Below are positions 20,708-30,801 of a DNA stretch of 64,000 nt, in pieces. The stretch spans positions 1 to 64,000 of the forward strand of contig NZ_CANLBV010000002.1 in NCBI RefSeq assembly GCF_947488985.1. The letters run 5' to 3'. The notes under the pieces were generated by a model, which did not search any database, was not told where the DNA came from, and saw only the letters and a program-made list of their open reading frames with translations. This DNA comes from an uncultured Vibrio sp. (GTDB lineage: Bacteria; Pseudomonadota; Gammaproteobacteria; Enterobacterales; Vibrionaceae). A program made the position numbers and the translations under genes. Each line of letters starts with the position of its first letter. Position 1 is the stretch's first letter.

Positions 20708-21037
20708 TTTTAAATCACTAACCTTACATTTTTACTTGGCTTTATCGATATCATCCAATGGACATTAGCTGGAGTTGGCGGAGTGCGCATTGGCTTGCCG
20801 CCATTATCGAATTTTCTGAGTGGTTATTACTGTCTGTCTGAGTGGTTATTACTGTCTGTCTGAGTGGTTATTACTGTCTGTCTGAGTGGTTATTACTGTC
20901 TGTATAAATGGTTACCACTGTCTTTCTGAATGATTATCACTATTGTTCTGAGTTGTCGTGACAGTCTGTCTGAGTGGCTATGACAGAAAGCAGGATCGCT
21001 AGGGGATGGTGATACACCCCCTAGGTCTCACTTGATG
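20708..21037. other. Intergenic region between lpxM and hldD, mostly tandem repeat
   Basis: These 330 bp hold no gene. The divergent lpxM start side is at 20708 and the hldD 3' end at 21038. Most of the space (20817-20992) is a 22-bp tandem array. I see no clear terminator. Confidence 0.7.
20817..20992. repeat. 22-bp tandem repeat array, 8 units
   Basis: The unit is TGAGTGGTTATTACTGTCTG plus TC. Copies start at 20817, 20839, 20861 and 20883 and are essentially identical. Four more at 20905, 20927, 20949 and 20971 are progressively diverged, with the last ones retaining TGAGT..C.. and CAGTCTGTC. The spacing is exactly 22 bp throughout and there are no spacers, so this is a VNTR-like array and not CRISPR. 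Confidence 0.92.
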
Positions 21038-21979
21038 CTATTTATTTATCATCTGCATATATTCAGCGACGCCATCGGCAACCGTTTTAAACTCGATGTC
21101 GCAACCGGTACTGCGAAGCTTGGTTAGGTCTGCTTGAGTAAACTCTTGATAAGCGCCTTTTAGGTGCTCAGGGAATGGAATCGTTTCGATTTCGCCTTTA
21201 CCATGGTGCTTGATCACCGCTTTCGCCACTTCTTGGAATGACTCAGCATTACCCGTACCCAGATTAAAGATACCAGACACACCACTGTTTAAGAACCACA
21301 AGTTTACCGCGGCTACATCACCCACATACACAAAGTCACGCTTGAAGGTTTCGCTGCCAGCAAATAATTTTGGATTCTCACCCGCGTTCATCTGGTTGTT
21401 TAAGTGAAACGCAACCGACGCCATGCTGCCTTTGTGCTGTTCACGCGGCCCATAAACGTTGAAATAACGGAACCCGGTAATCTGTGAAAGGGTTTCGTTG
21501 TGCGCGGCTGCATCGGCCGTTAGGCGACGAACGTAGTTATCAAACTGTTGTTTAGAGTAGCCGTAGACATTCAATGCGCCTTCGTACTCTTTCTCTTCGA
21601 TGAAGGTATCCGTTTCGCCGTAAGTGGCGGCAGAAGAGGCGTATAGGAATGGGATTTCGCGCTCAATACAGTAATGAAGTAGCTCTTTTGAGTATTCATA
21701 GTTGTTGAGCATCATGTATTTGCCGTCCCACTCAGTGGTCGCTGAACAAGCACCTTCGTGGAAAATCGCTTCAATATGACCGAAATCATCACCCGCCATA
21801 ACTTGAGTGAGGAAGTCATCACGATCCATATAATCCGTGATGTCTAGGTCTACAAGGTTCTTGAACTTTTTACCATCTTTCAGGTTGTCGACCACGAGAA
21901 TATCGTTGTGTCCAGCATCATTGAGTGCCTTAACGATATTGCTGCCGATCATACCAGCACCACCAGTTACGATAATCAT
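21038..21979 (-). CDS. hldD: ADP-L-glycero-D-manno-heptose-6-epimerase
   Basis: HldD (RfaD) converts ADP-D,D-heptose to ADP-L,D-heptose, the donor used by the heptosyltransferases of this window. The 313-residue SDR protein has [11 protein letters not shown] at the N-terminus, [10 protein letters not shown] and YGYSKQQFD (YxxxK), and the family-specific [16 protein letters not shown]. It is full length. Confidence 0.96.
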   Translation of the reverse strand: MIIVTGGAGMIGSNIVKALNDAGHNDILVVDNLKDGKKFKNLVDLDITDYMDRDDFLTQVMAGDDFGHIEAIFHEGACSATTEWDGKYMMLNNYEYSKELLHYCIEREIPFLYASSAATYGETDTFIEEKEYEGALNVYGYSKQQFDNYVRRLTADAAAHNETLSQITGFRYFNVYGPREQHKGSMASVAFHLNNQMNAGENPKLFAGSETFKRDFVYVGDVAAVNLWFLNSGVSGIFNLGTGNAESFQEVAKAVIKHHGKGEIETIPFPEHLKGAYQEFTQADLTKLRSTGCDIEFKTVADGVAEYMQMINK

Positions 21980-22209
21980 ACTTTGTCTACTCTTTTGAAT
22001 ACAAAACTACCGCGAGTATAGCAAGGAATAACAAAGGCGAGCTAGTGGTATCATTCCCCAACCACAGCACGATACGGCAATCTAAGTTATAAAATTTGTT
22101 GGGTTAATGACTAAAAAATATAGGTACTATCATGATACGAACGCTGCTCGATCTATCCGTATGATGGCGATATACTGAACAGCTCAACGAGTAGGGATAC
22201 GAATGACCA

Positions 22210-22848
22210 ATGAAAACACGTGACAAGATTGTTGCCGCAGCCTTAGAGCTTTTTAATGAGCATGGCGAGCGTAGTATTACGACTAATCATATTGCTGAAC
22301 ACATTGAGATCAGCCCAGGTAACCTTTACTACCACTTCCGTAATAAACAAGAAATTGTCCGTGATATCTTTACTTTCTATTCGACCGAGTTGCTGGACAG
22401 GTTCACTCCTATCCAAGGGCAGCAAGAGAGCCTCACGCTATTAAAGCATTACCTTGATTCGACTTTCACGCTGATGTGGAAGTACCGATTCTTCTATGCC
22501 AATTTGCCAGAAATACTGTCACGAGATGAAAAACTGCATCTGGACTACATGGGCGTACAAGAAAAGCTGCAAACCAACCTTGTGGGCATCATGAAGGCCT
22601 TCGCAGACTTGAACCTACTTAAAGCTACGGATGAAGAAATGAAGTCGATGGTGACGTCGCTTCACTTGATCGCATCAGGCTGGCTAGCCTATCAATCTGC
22701 GATGTCTCCAAAAACTCAAATTACCGAGCAAGTGGTTCATCAAGGAATGCTGCAGATGATTACGGTGGTGAAGCCGATTGCAACAGCTCAAGGTTTTGAG
22801 CAACTGACATTATTGGAAGATGGCGTCAGGGCGTTGAACTCAAAGTAG
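22210..22848 (+). CDS. TetR family transcriptional regulator
   Basis: This 212-residue protein has an N-terminal TetR helix-turn-helix: RDKIVAAALELFNEHGERSI, then TTNHIAEHIEISPGNLYYHF, residues about 4-45. The C-terminal ligand-binding region is of the TetR_C type. It is divergent from hldD and no obvious target gene is adjacent, so target and ligand are unknown. Its length and YYHFRNKQEIVRDIF block are typical of the conserved Vibrio regulator beside hldD. Confidence 0.88.
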   Translation: MKTRDKIVAAALELFNEHGERSITTNHIAEHIEISPGNLYYHFRNKQEIVRDIFTFYSTELLDRFTPIQGQQESLTLLKHYLDSTFTLMWKYRFFYANLPEILSRDEKLHLDYMGVQEKLQTNLVGIMKAFADLNLLKATDEEMKSMVTSLHLIASGWLAYQSAMSPKTQITEQVVHQGMLQMITVVKPIATAQGFEQLTLLEDGVRALNSK

Positions 22849-22871
22849 TTTTAAAAGCTAAGTCAATCTAT

Positions 22872-22909
22872 GAGATTCCAGATATCTCGTTCCTCAATTC
22901 TGGAATGAC
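22872..22909 (-). repeat. Dispersed palindromic repeat family A, copy 1
   Basis: On the minus strand it reads GTCATTCCAGAATTGAGG then AACGAGATATCTGGAATCT. The 8-bp stem ATTCCAGA/TCTGGAAT is intact. It differs at about three positions from the identical copies at 51526 and 52041. Confidence 0.85.
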
Positions 22910-22944
22910 GTGTGGCTCTTCGTTGTTTGGGGGCTACTTAAGTC

Positions 22945-22985
22945 GTCATTCCGTACAGCGAGGTACGAGCGTGATACGGAATCTG
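22945..22985 (+). repeat. Dispersed palindromic repeat family A, copy 2
   Basis: It starts GTCATTCCGTACAGCGAGG and ends GATACGGAATCTG. The stem is ATTCCGTA/TACGGAAT, a compensated variant of copy 1, with a longer loop shared with the copy at 41607. Confidence 0.85.
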
Positions 22986-23020
22986 CATTTTCTCGATGAC
23001 TCGCATCCCGTATCGGCTCT

Positions 23021-24163
23021 TTACCTAACCAACCAACTCTTCGGGTTTTGAGCTTGGCTGTTTCTGCGAATCTCAAAATACAGCGAAGGACGGGTTTGAC
23101 CACCAGTGTCACCGGCAAGCGCAATCGCTTCACCTGCTTTCACCTTATCTCCTTCTTTTTTCAATAGCGCTTGGTTAAAGCCATAGAGCGTCATATCACC
23201 CTTACCATGGTCAAGTAGTACCACTAAACCATAGCCTCGCAGATACTCGGCAAATACCACAGTTCCAGAATAAACCGACTTAACTTGCTGGCCATACTTC
23301 GCATTGATCACCATGCCTTTCCAGTTAATCTGCCCCGTTTGACGTGAGCCGTAACTGTGCAGCACCTTATCTTTGATCGGCCAAGGTAGCTTACCTTTAC
23401 GCTTCGCTAAACCATCCATAGGGACCGCATTACGTCTTTCGCGAGCGGCTTTTTCTGCTTTCGCTATTTCAGCTTTCAGGCGCGTTTCATTACGCTGCAA
23501 TTCCGCCAAGTAACTTTTATCACCAGAGATACTCTTTGTAATATTGTCGACGGTTTTCTTACGTTGAGCTTGGGTTTGCGACAGTTTATCGCGTTCGGCG
23601 GTTTGCTGTTCTAGTAGCGTTTCAATCTGTTGCTGTTCAAGTCGGCGCTGTTGATTGCTGTCTTCTAACTCTTGCTGTGTCAGTTCAATGGTTTTGATGG
23701 CGGCAGAGCGTGCTTTGGCAAGGTGCTGATAATAGTGGCTAATACGATCTTCTTCGACACCGGTATTGAGAATATTGAGCGCAGCCTTGGCTCGACTGGT
23801 CATGTAGTAGGTTTGAATCAGTTGCTCTAACTGGTCAGTATGGATCTTTTTCTGTTCGGTGAGTGTTTGGATATTTGCATCTAAGGTGACCACATTCGCA
23901 TTGGCAGCCTTAAGTTGTTTCTTGCTCTCTAGAATGGCCTTTTCAATGGCAGCGATAGCCAGCTCTTGCTGCTTGAGGTTAGCTTGTAAGTCGTCGAGTT
24001 TTTTTTGCTGTGAAGTGAGGGCTTTTTGCTGACGAGATATTTCGCTCGACACCCCTTTTAATTCACCTTGCGATGCAGCAAATGATGATGTAGATAATAG
24101 AGCAACACTAAGGCTGGCAGATATCAGAAGAGTCCGGCTAATGGCTCGAATATTTTTCATCAT
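23021..24163 (-). CDS. envC: Murein hydrolase activator EnvC
   Basis: EnvC is a periplasmic activator of the amidases AmiA/AmiB at the division septum. The protein has a signal peptide (about 1-30, ending SSFAAS) and a long coiled coil (about 35-245). A C-terminal LytM/M23 domain (about 265-380) follows. The metal-ligand positions of active M23 enzymes are replaced here: WKGMVINA in place of H.GIDIA, and SLYFEI in place of HLHFE. It is therefore a degenerate, regulatory LytM domain as known for EnvC. The start is placed at the internal ATG at 24163; a few residues either way are possible. Confidence 0.93.
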   Translation of the reverse strand: MMKNIRAISRTLLISASLSVALLSTSSFAASQGELKGVSSEISRQQKALTSQQKKLDDLQANLKQQELAIAAIEKAILESKKQLKAANANVVTLDANIQTLTEQKKIHTDQLEQLIQTYYMTSRAKAALNILNTGVEEDRISHYYQHLAKARSAAIKTIELTQQELEDSNQQRRLEQQQIETLLEQQTAERDKLSQTQAQRKKTVDNITKSISGDKSYLAELQRNETRLKAEIAKAEKAARERRNAVPMDGLAKRKGKLPWPIKDKVLHSYGSRQTGQINWKGMVINAKYGQQVKSVYSGTVVFAEYLRGYGLVVLLDHGKGDMTLYGFNQALLKKEGDKVKAGEAIALAGDTGGQTRPSLYFEIRRNSQAQNPKSWLVR

Positions 24164-24237
24164 TATCGTCATTTAGTTGTATTCATCTGCTCTAATTTGT
24201 CGAATTTCGCTGAATCGAATCCGCATTGACTTTTAAG

Positions 24238-24296
<59 letters not shown>

Positions 24297-24299
<3 letters not shown>

Positions 24300-25118
24300 A
24301 ATCCCATCACCATCGATGAAGCTCTGTGAGCGACCGTTAAAGCCTTGGTCCATGTCTAATGAAGGTTTGTCCGTTTTCGGCTTGCCAACAATTTTTGCAG
24401 GAACACCAGCGACAGTCGTATGAGGCGGTACGGCTTGCAGAACCACAGAACAAGAACCAATTTTCGCCCCTTCACCGACCTCGATGTTGCCAAGTATTTT
24501 CGCGCCGGCACCGATCATCACGCCTTCTCGGATTTTAGGGTGACGATCGCCACCTTCTTTACCCGTACCACCTAAAGTCACGTCTTGAAGGATCGATACA
24601 TCATTTTCGACGACGGCCGTTTCACCAATCACGATACCGGTGGCGTGATCGAGCATGATCGCTTTACCGATACGAGCGGCTGGATGAATATCCACATGGC
24701 AAGCAACTGAAATTTGGTTCTGTAGATAAGTAGCGAGTGCGATACGCCCTTGCTTCCATAGCCAGTTAGCCACTCGGTAGCCCTGTAAGGCATGATAACC
24801 TTTCAGGTAAAGCAAAGGCATCGAATACATCTCTACTGCAGGGTCTCGGTTTACCGTTGCACAAATATCACAAGCAGCCGCATCAATAATCGATTGATCT
24901 TGCTTAAATGCTTGTTCAACTACCTCACGCACCGCCATTGCGGGCATGGAGGCCGTCTTGAGCTTATTAGCTAGGATATAACTTAATGCAGCGCCTAGGC
25001 TTTCGTGGTTGATAATGGTGGCATGGTAAAAACTCGCAAGCATAGGTTCTTGCTCTGACTGCTGTCGAGCTTCCTTCACAATGCATTGCCAAACCTTTTG
25101 TTGTTCACAGTGTTTCAT
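24297..25118 (-). CDS. cysE: Serine O-acetyltransferase
   Basis: CysE makes O-acetylserine for cysteine synthesis. The protein (about 273 residues) has an N-terminal helical domain and a C-terminal left-handed beta-helix with hexapeptide repeats (about 150-245). It has DIHPAARIGKAIMLDHATGI and the family motif GGTGKEGGDRHPKI. The ATG at 25118 (MKHCEQQKVW) is preferred over one four codons upstream. gpsA lies upstream on the same strand with family B repeats in between. Confidence 0.95.
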
Positions 25119-25139
25119 TTTTCCATCCATTTTTTAAGG

Positions 25140-25217
25140 GGCAGATGCGAGTAACCGAGAATAGTATCCGCTTTTACTCTTTTCGCATCTCGTTTACTCG
25201 AATCTCGTATCTGCTCT
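25140..25217. repeat. Family B inverted repeat between cysE and gpsA
   Basis: The left arm GCAGATGCGAGTAACCGAGA (25141-25160) pairs imperfectly with TCTCGTTTACTCG plus ATCTGC (25188-25214), giving a large stem-loop of roughly 75 bp. Related blocks occur at 24238, 41512 and 51413. Confidence 0.7.
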
Positions 25218-25219
25218 TA

Positions 25220-26302
25220 CTATCTTTCTGACTTCTTGTCTCGAGCAAGCAGATCTTGCGCTGCTAAGTGGGCATCTTTCCCTTGATACAACACTTGATA
25301 GATTTGTTCAACAATTGGCATCTCAACACCCATACGTTCGGAGAGTAGCCAAACCTCTTTCGTGTTGCGATAGCCTTCAACGATTTGGCCGATCTCTTCT
25401 TGTGCGGTGTCGACGTCTTTACCCGTTCCCAACGCCAAACCAAAGCGGCGGTTGCGTGATTGGTTATCAGTACAGGTTAGTACTAGGTCACCCAGTCCAG
25501 CCATACCCATGAAGGTTTCTGGCTGCGCACCCAGAGCAGCACCCAGTCGGCTCATCTCAGCTAGCCCACGCGTGATCAGTGCAGTGCGTGCATTAGCACC
25601 AAAGCCAATACCATCCGACATGCCTGCGCCAATGGCGATAACATTTTTCACTGCGCTGCCAAGCTGCATGCCGATGAAATCTGAGTTTGCGTACACGCGG
25701 AATGTTTTGCTGCAGTGAATCTTCTCTTGTAGCTCTTTTAGGTAAATGTCATCAGGTGAAGCGACCGAAATGGCGGTTGGCATGCCCATCGCCAGTTCTT
25801 TGGCAAAAGTAGGGCCAGATAGCACTGCCAGTGAGTAACCATCACCAAGCACATCATGCGCGACATCTTTCAGTAAACGACCGGTTTCTGGCTCTAAGCC
25901 TTTGGTTGCCCAGCAGATACGAGAATCCGTACCTAAGTAGGGTTTCAGGCTATTTAGAACAATACCAAACACGTGGCTAGGCACAACGACCAAAAGGTCA
26001 CGACTGGCTGTTACTGCTTTCTCAAGATCGGATTCGATAATTAGGCTTTCTGGGAAGTTGATATTCGGCAGAAACTCATTATTCGCACGCTCAGACTCAA
26101 GGCGAGCCATATGGATGGGGTCACGCCCCCAAAGAACAACGTTAGCACCGTTACGCGCTAGAGAGATCGCTAAAGAGGTTCCATAAGAACCCGCGCCAAT
26201 TACCGTCATGGTGATTTCTTTACCGTAAGCGCTGTCTTTATCGCAAGCGCTGTCTTTATCGCAAGCGCCTACCGTGTGAGTCGGACGAGTTGTTTCTGTC
26301 AT
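25220..26302 (-). CDS. gpsA: Glycerol-3-phosphate dehydrogenase [NAD(P)+]
   Basis: GpsA makes sn-glycerol 3-phosphate for phospholipid synthesis. The 360-residue protein has the Rossmann motif [19 protein letters not shown] (about 34-52) and [23 protein letters not shown] contains the catalytic Lys region, and [19 protein letters not shown] follows. The E. coli enzyme is about 339 residues. The extra N-terminal 25 residues here hold two exact 18-bp repeats encoding CDKDSA-type units, so translation could also start nearer [10 protein letters not shown]. It lies downstream of secB on the same strand, after a strong terminator. Confidence 0.95.
   Translation of the reverse strand: MTETTRPTHTVGACDKDSACDKDSAYGKEITMTVIGAGSYGTSLAISLARNGANVVLWGRDPIHMARLESERANNEFLPNINFPESLIIESDLEKAVTASRDLLVVVPSHVFGIVLNSLKPYLGTDSRICWATKGLEPETGRLLKDVAHDVLGDGYSLAVLSGPTFAKELAMGMPTAISVASPDDIYLKELQEKIHCSKTFRVYANSDFIGMQLGSAVKNVIAIGAGMSDGIGFGANARTALITRGLAEMSRLGAALGAQPETFMGMAGLGDLVLTCTDNQSRNRRFGLALGTGKDVDTAQEEIGQIVEGYRNTKEVWLLSERMGVEMPIVEQIYQVLYQGKDAHLAAQDLLARDKKSER
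26229..26264 (-). repeat. 18-bp exact tandem repeat at the 5' end of gpsA
   Basis: Two identical copies of GCGCTGTCTTTATCGCAA stand back to back (plus-strand reading). They encode two 6-residue units in the non-conserved N-terminal extension. Confidence 0.9.
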
Positions 26303-26433
26303 GCTTCCACCTAAAAATAATGAGGGAAATCGAAGAGTTCTGGAGAAACTCTCTATTAAGAAGAAAGAGCTCTACTAAGATGAAAAAGCTTTCTACTCAA
26401 TTAGAAGGTTTTTGAACTTACTACAGTGTAAAG

Positions 26434-26469
26434 AAAAAATGCACATCGCAGAAGTTGCGATGTGCATTT
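26434..26469 (-). terminator. Rho-independent terminator after secB
   Basis: AAATGCACATCGCA (26437-26450) pairs with TGCGATGTGCATTT (26456-26469). On the minus strand the stem is followed by TTTTTTCTTT. It separates secB from gpsA. Confidence 0.88.
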
Positions 26470-26518
26470 AAAAGCGAACTAGCGCTTGAATCGTTAGAAT
26501 TAAGTTCTACTTTGAGAC

Positions 26519-26986
26519 TTAAGCCTGCTCGCCTTCAGCTTGCTGAGCTTGGCTCTGTAGGTAGTTCATGAACAAAGCATCGAAGTTTACAGGTGCTAGG
26601 TTCAGTTGTGGGAACGTACCTTTAACCACTAGGCTAGAAATCGTTTCACGAGCGTATGGGAACAGAATGTTCGGGCAGAAAGCACCTAGGCAATGCGCCA
26701 GTTGGCCAGCTTCCATTTCGCTTGCAGAGAAGATACCACCTTGTTGAACTTCACAAAGGAATGCTGTGTCTTCTGCGTTCTTAACTGTCACAGTTAAGCG
26801 TAGGATCACTTCGTAAACGCCTTGGCCAAGTTCACGGCTTTGAGTGTCTAGATCCAGTTTTACATCTGGGTTCCACTCTTTTTGAAACATGTCTGGAGAG
26901 TTTGGCGCTTCGAAAGAGACGTCTTTTAGGAAGATACGTTGGATTGCGAAGTTTTGTTGTGCGTCTTGTTGTGCTGCTTCAGCCAT
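26519..26986 (-). CDS. secB: Protein-export chaperone SecB
   Basis: This 155-residue cytosolic chaperone holds preproteins unfolded for SecA. It has the family landmarks [22 protein letters not shown] near residue 84, [19 protein letters not shown] and a C-terminal [12 protein letters not shown]. It follows the rhodanese gene. The grxC gene found between these two in E. coli is absent here. Confidence 0.97.
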   Translation of the reverse strand: MAEAAQQDAQQNFAIQRIFLKDVSFEAPNSPDMFQKEWNPDVKLDLDTQSRELGQGVYEVILRLTVTVKNAEDTAFLCEVQQGGIFSASEMEAGQLAHCLGAFCPNILFPYARETISSLVVKGTFPQLNLAPVNFDALFMNYLQSQAQQAEGEQA

Positions 26987-27102
26987 TTTCTTGTCCTTAA
27001 AAATTTAAATTAGGCTTTGTTCATTATATTGGTTGAACAAAGCCCGAAAGTTAGTTTATTAGGTCAGCTATTTCTTGCCTTTAACCTATTTTTTACCTTT
27101 AA

Positions 27103-27537
27103 CTACTTCTTACCTTTAACCAAAGGTAGGTTAGCTTCGCTCCAAGCCACTAAGCCGCTTTTCAGCACGCTTACGTTTTCGAAACCAGCTTTAGCCAGCA
27201 AGTTAGCGCTTTCTTGAGCGGTTTGACCTGTCTTGCATACTACGATGATTGGGTCTGCTTTGTGACTTTCAAGGCTACCAAAGTTATTTGCTTTGATATC
27301 TGACGGTAAAATGTGAACTGCGTCAGTAATATGGCCTTTTTTGAACTCGTCCTTCGTGCGAATATCAACCACAACGCCGTTTTCACGGTTGATCAGTTGT
27401 GTGGTTTGCGCTGCCGTGATCTCTTTATAAGCTGCGTTTGATTTTTTGATTATGTTCGCAATGATGGCTACAACCAAGCCGACCCATACGATGGCTAAAA
27501 TCATATTCTCTTGAACAAATGGCACTAACTCTTGCAT
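27103..27537 (-). CDS. Membrane-anchored rhodanese-like protein (YibN-type)
   Basis: This 144-residue protein has one N-terminal transmembrane helix (about 12-30) and a rhodanese domain (about 42-138). The active-site loop is CKTGQTA with Cys101, so sulfurtransferase activity is possible. The yibN-secB-gpsA-cysE order is conserved with enterobacteria. Upstream (27538-27687) begins the AT-rich polysaccharide cluster. Confidence 0.92.
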   Translation of the reverse strand: MQELVPFVQENMILAIVWVGLVVAIIANIIKKSNAAYKEITAAQTTQLINRENGVVVDIRTKDEFKKGHITDAVHILPSDIKANNFGSLESHKADPIIVVCKTGQTAQESANLLAKAGFENVSVLKSGLVAWSEANLPLVKGKK

Positions 27538-27687
27538 GTCTTGAACTCTTATTCGTTATTGGGCGAAAAATTATAAGGTGGGAGTATAGCGAGTTTTGGG
27601 GTTTTGTGTACATATGTAAATCATTGACCTTGAGTGAGTTCTATCTAGGTTAGATATGATCTCACGTGCGCACTAACAACTGTAAGG

Positions 27688-28821
27688 TTACGAACCATGT
27701 AGGTTGTTATAAACCTCTAGCGTTTTTCTAAAAACTATTTCTTGTGAGAACTCAACTTCTACTTTTTTCCGTGCATTGTAAGCTATGGAGTAAGCCTTCT
27801 CATCATTTAAAATTATTGTTCTGATGCAGTTTTTTAAGCTTTCTAAATCGCCAGGTTTGGATAGCAACCCGGTAATATTATGTTCAACTAACTCTCTGCA
27901 CCCTGGAACATCTGTGGTGACTATGGGGCGTTGGCAAGACGCAGCTTCGATTAATATTCTCGGAACACCCTCACCGTACATGGTAGGTAAGCAAATGATG
28001 TGGCTAGATTTGATCAACTTAGGCATATCTTTGATATTTCCCAACCATTCAATATCACCATTGTCATTCCATTGGTTGATTTCCTTCATAGGTATAGCAG
28101 ATGTGACATCTAAATCTATGATACCTGCAACTTGTAATCTTATAGGTATGCCTTCTTTTCTTAATTGCTGACATGCTTTTATAAGAATACGAAGACCTTT
28201 ATCTTCAAGCAGGCGAGCGGCAAACAAAATACTAAGACAAGGGGTATGTCGACTCTTTTCGAAAAGAGATAGATCAATCCCTGCACCTTTAATAACAACG
28301 CCATTAGAGTACTTTAAGATGTTATTATTCTTGAACAGATCATAATCTTCACTATTCTCAAAAATAAACTTACTATGGTTTATTGAAACAAACCGATATA
28401 GTGAGATGACAAATTTTTTGATAATCTTGAACTTGTTTTTATTAGAGCTAAATACTGATCCAAGTCCAGTGATACTATATACAATTTTTTTCTTTAAGAT
28501 GAGCCTATTAATTACTCCCACATAAATGTTGGGTTTAATTGTGATACAATGAATTATGTCCGGTTTAATTTCAGACAATACATTCTTGATTTTCATTGTT
28601 GTTCTAAATTCTCTTACTATATTTAAACTCTTCCGACTAAGGTCTATTTTATAGCAATTGATACCTTCAGATGAAAGTTCATTAAGTATTTTGTCATCTG
28701 TAAATGAGGTGATAATGTGAATGTCATATCCTAAGCTTTGGAAGTACTTAGCACGATCAAGCCAATGAAGTTTGAAATACCAATCAACATTAATTACAAA
28801 AACAAGCTTTTTATTATTCAT
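27688..28821 (-). CDS. GT4 family glycosyltransferase
   Basis: This 377-residue GT-B enzyme's C-terminal half has LFAARLLEDKGLRILIKACQ (about 200-218) and the retaining GT4 E-x7-E motif GEGVPRILIEAASC (about 292-305). The N-terminal half starts MNNKKLVFVINVDWYFKLHW and resembles the N-acetylgalactosaminyl/fucosyl transferases of O-antigen clusters. It is the last gene of the ABC-type cluster, 3 bp after the HAD-like gene. Donor and linkage are not predictable. The DNA is AT-rich compared with secB upstream. Confidence 0.87.
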   Translation of the reverse strand: MNNKKLVFVINVDWYFKLHWLDRAKYFQSLGYDIHIITSFTDDKILNELSSEGINCYKIDLSRKSLNIVREFRTTMKIKNVLSEIKPDIIHCITIKPNIYVGVINRLILKKKIVYSITGLGSVFSSNKNKFKIIKKFVISLYRFVSINHSKFIFENSEDYDLFKNNNILKYSNGVVIKGAGIDLSLFEKSRHTPCLSILFAARLLEDKGLRILIKACQQLRKEGIPIRLQVAGIIDLDVTSAIPMKEINQWNDNGDIEWLGNIKDMPKLIKSSHIICLPTMYGEGVPRILIEAASCQRPIVTTDVPGCRELVEHNITGLLSKPGDLESLKNCIRTIILNDEKAYSIAYNARKKVEVEFSQEIVFRKTLEVYNNLHGS

Positions 28822-28824
28822 TTT

Positions 28825-30801
28825 CTATCTCAAAAAAAGTCGGGTTTTGATACGGAAAATTAATCTTACAACTCTCAGTATGACAATAAGAATCTTTTTC
28901 TTTAACTGTGAACAATCTTCTAGGATTTCAATACTCTGAACCCATTTATGTGCCCTAAAGAAAGTGACCATTTTTTTCCTATTTTTCTTAATCAATAAAG
29001 ATGTAAATATTGTATAGTAATTTGGAGTTTGAGTGTGATAAGTGAACTCACCTAGACCAAACATTTCGTTATGGTGAAGGTTGGAACGAGCAATAATTAA
29101 ACTTTTTTCTGGATTGCTAGTTATATTTTTAAGTGTATTTCTTGCTGTAGCCCGAAAATCTCTCGCATCCAATACATACTTCTCTATATTACTTGACCAA
29201 AAACCAAGATGTTCAATAATTCCATTTTGTAAATTTAAGGAAAAATCAAAGTAGGTTCTATTTTCATAATCAGAAATCATTTTTTCTGCAAGAACTGTAC
29301 ATTCGCTCTCTTTGTAACCAATCACCGAGCCGTTTGGTGAATTAAATATCATCTCATAAATACTAGCATCTTCAAGTAGTTTAAAATCTGAATGATCTAT
29401 GTTGAGATCAAAGCAATAGCCATTCTTTTTAGAGTTAGATTCTTGTTTGTTAATAAATTCGTGAAGTCCTAAGTAAAAGCCAAAAAATTCAATATCTGAA
29501 AATAGTCGACAAATGTTATCTTGTATGGTCCCTCTCCAACCAATATCGACAATAGCAACTTTCTTACTATTTTTAAACTTTGAGTTAAGATAGCCCTTTA
29601 TCAAAAACCTTTGTTTTGAACAGTGTGATTCAATTATGTTGCAAAACTCTCGGTCTTCAAATAATCTAGATATGATTTTATTATTCTTTAAATCGCTATA
29701 TTCGGAAAGGGCATTAATTTTATGCCTTTCTAAAATATGTTCGACAAGTTCGACTTGAATATTTAGTGAGTTAAGCATTGAGCTTACAGATTGTGTTTTA
29801 AATAACGACCACATTCTCTGCATTTGTTCTGTGGTTGCTGTGGTAATTGTTGGCGCGAATGTTGCCATTCGACTTACTTCAATTACCTCAACTGTAGGTA
29901 GTTTTTTACCGAAAAGAAAACCTGTTGGGAACAGGCGTTTCCATGATTTATAAAAAAATTCTCCTTCCCTAGTACAAAAGCCTATGAAGTCTATATCATT
30001 TTCAAGCGCTTGTTCCGCAATGTTTAACAGAAACCCAACTATTAACGGAGTAAGGGGTTCTGCTAGACTATTCCCCGGACTAGTTTGTGATAATAAGTAT
30101 TTGAGTAAAGAGTCGCGATAATGCCAATGGTGTTCGTTGACCATTCGCTTTCTCGATTCCTTATCTGGCCAAAAGTGAATAGAATTAATACCAAGAGATT
30201 TAGGAGCTTCAAAATCGGATAATTCATGATCACCAATATGCGTATGGTTGTCGCTTGTAACGTTTAATTTATTTTGAACTACCTTAAATAGTTTTTTTGA
30301 CCTTTTGTTAGCTCCAAATTCGCAAGAGCTAAAACCATTATCAATAAATGTATCGACATGATTACTAGACAATATTTCCCAAATATATTTAGAGTCCATG
30401 TAGAAGTCTGAAATAAATACGGTCGAATCACGTTCGATTTTTGATATTTCCTCATATATTGTCGGATCTGGATAAGTATATTTTTTCTCGTAACTCACTT
30501 CTGTGCAAATGAGTTCCTCTACTAATTTATCTACATCGTCTAGTTTCGTAACATCTCTTAGTAATTGTTTAAATACTTCTTGGATAGTATACTCGCCATC
30601 ATGCTTTGAATTATCCTCCGAATACTGAGCTTCTATAGAGATACGCTTTTTATAAAGCTTGTTTTTGCATTTGAACTCTTCAGCAATTAGAGAGCGGAAC
30701 TTATATAGAAATACGTTCATAGTATATAGTTTGGGATATTCTGGAGATACTTCGCGGCGAATCAAAGTATCCCAAACATCTAATGAAAGTAGTTTAGTCA
30801 T
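28825..30801 (-). CDS. HAD-like two-domain protein of polysaccharide clusters, copy 2 (COG5610-like)
   Basis: This is a 658-residue protein of unknown function. The N-terminal HAD-like domain (about 1-215) shows LLSLDVWDTLIRR (Asp8), FISDFYMDSKYI (about 133-144) and HIGDHELSDFEA (about 190-201). The position two after the presumed nucleophile is Trp rather than the Asp of typical HAD phosphatases. The second half (about 250-520) has FCTREGEFF and VDIGWRGTIQDNI, which are shared with the paralogue at 33249-35210. It is coupled by a 1-bp overlap to the glycosyltransferase at 30801-32018. Family recognition (HAD-superfamily proteins of glycan loci) is from motif memory; no function is claimed. 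Confidence 0.75.
   Translation of the reverse strand: MTKLLSLDVWDTLIRREVSPEYPKLYTMNVFLYKFRSLIAEEFKCKNKLYKKRISIEAQYSEDNSKHDGEYTIQEVFKQLLRDVTKLDDVDKLVEELICTEVSYEKKYTYPDPTIYEEISKIERDSTVFISDFYMDSKYIWEILSSNHVDTFIDNGFSSCEFGANKRSKKLFKVVQNKLNVTSDNHTHIGDHELSDFEAPKSLGINSIHFWPDKESRKRMVNEHHWHYRDSLLKYLLSQTSPGNSLAEPLTPLIVGFLLNIAEQALENDIDFIGFCTREGEFFYKSWKRLFPTGFLFGKKLPTVEVIEVSRMATFAPTITTATTEQMQRMWSLFKTQSVSSMLNSLNIQVELVEHILERHKINALSEYSDLKNNKIISRLFEDREFCNIIESHCSKQRFLIKGYLNSKFKNSKKVAIVDIGWRGTIQDNICRLFSDIEFFGFYLGLHEFINKQESNSKKNGYCFDLNIDHSDFKLLEDASIYEMIFNSPNGSVIGYKESECTVLAEKMISDYENRTYFDFSLNLQNGIIEHLGFWSSNIEKYVLDARDFRATARNTLKNITSNPEKSLIIARSNLHHNEMFGLGEFTYHTQTPNYYTIFTSLLIKKNRKKMVTFFRAHKWVQSIEILEDCSQLKKKILIVILRVVRLIFRIKTRLFLR

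Noticed and set aside
20817-20992. CRISPR array
   Set aside because: The 22-bp units are contiguous with no unique spacers and no cas genes are near.
23021-24163. EnvC as an active M23 endopeptidase
   Set aside because: The zinc-ligand positions are replaced (SLYFEI for HLHFE, no H in the first motif), so it is an activator, not an enzyme.
26987-27102. grxC between secB and the rhodanese gene, as in E. coli
   Set aside because: Only 116 bp are present with no CxxC-coding frame; the gene is absent here.
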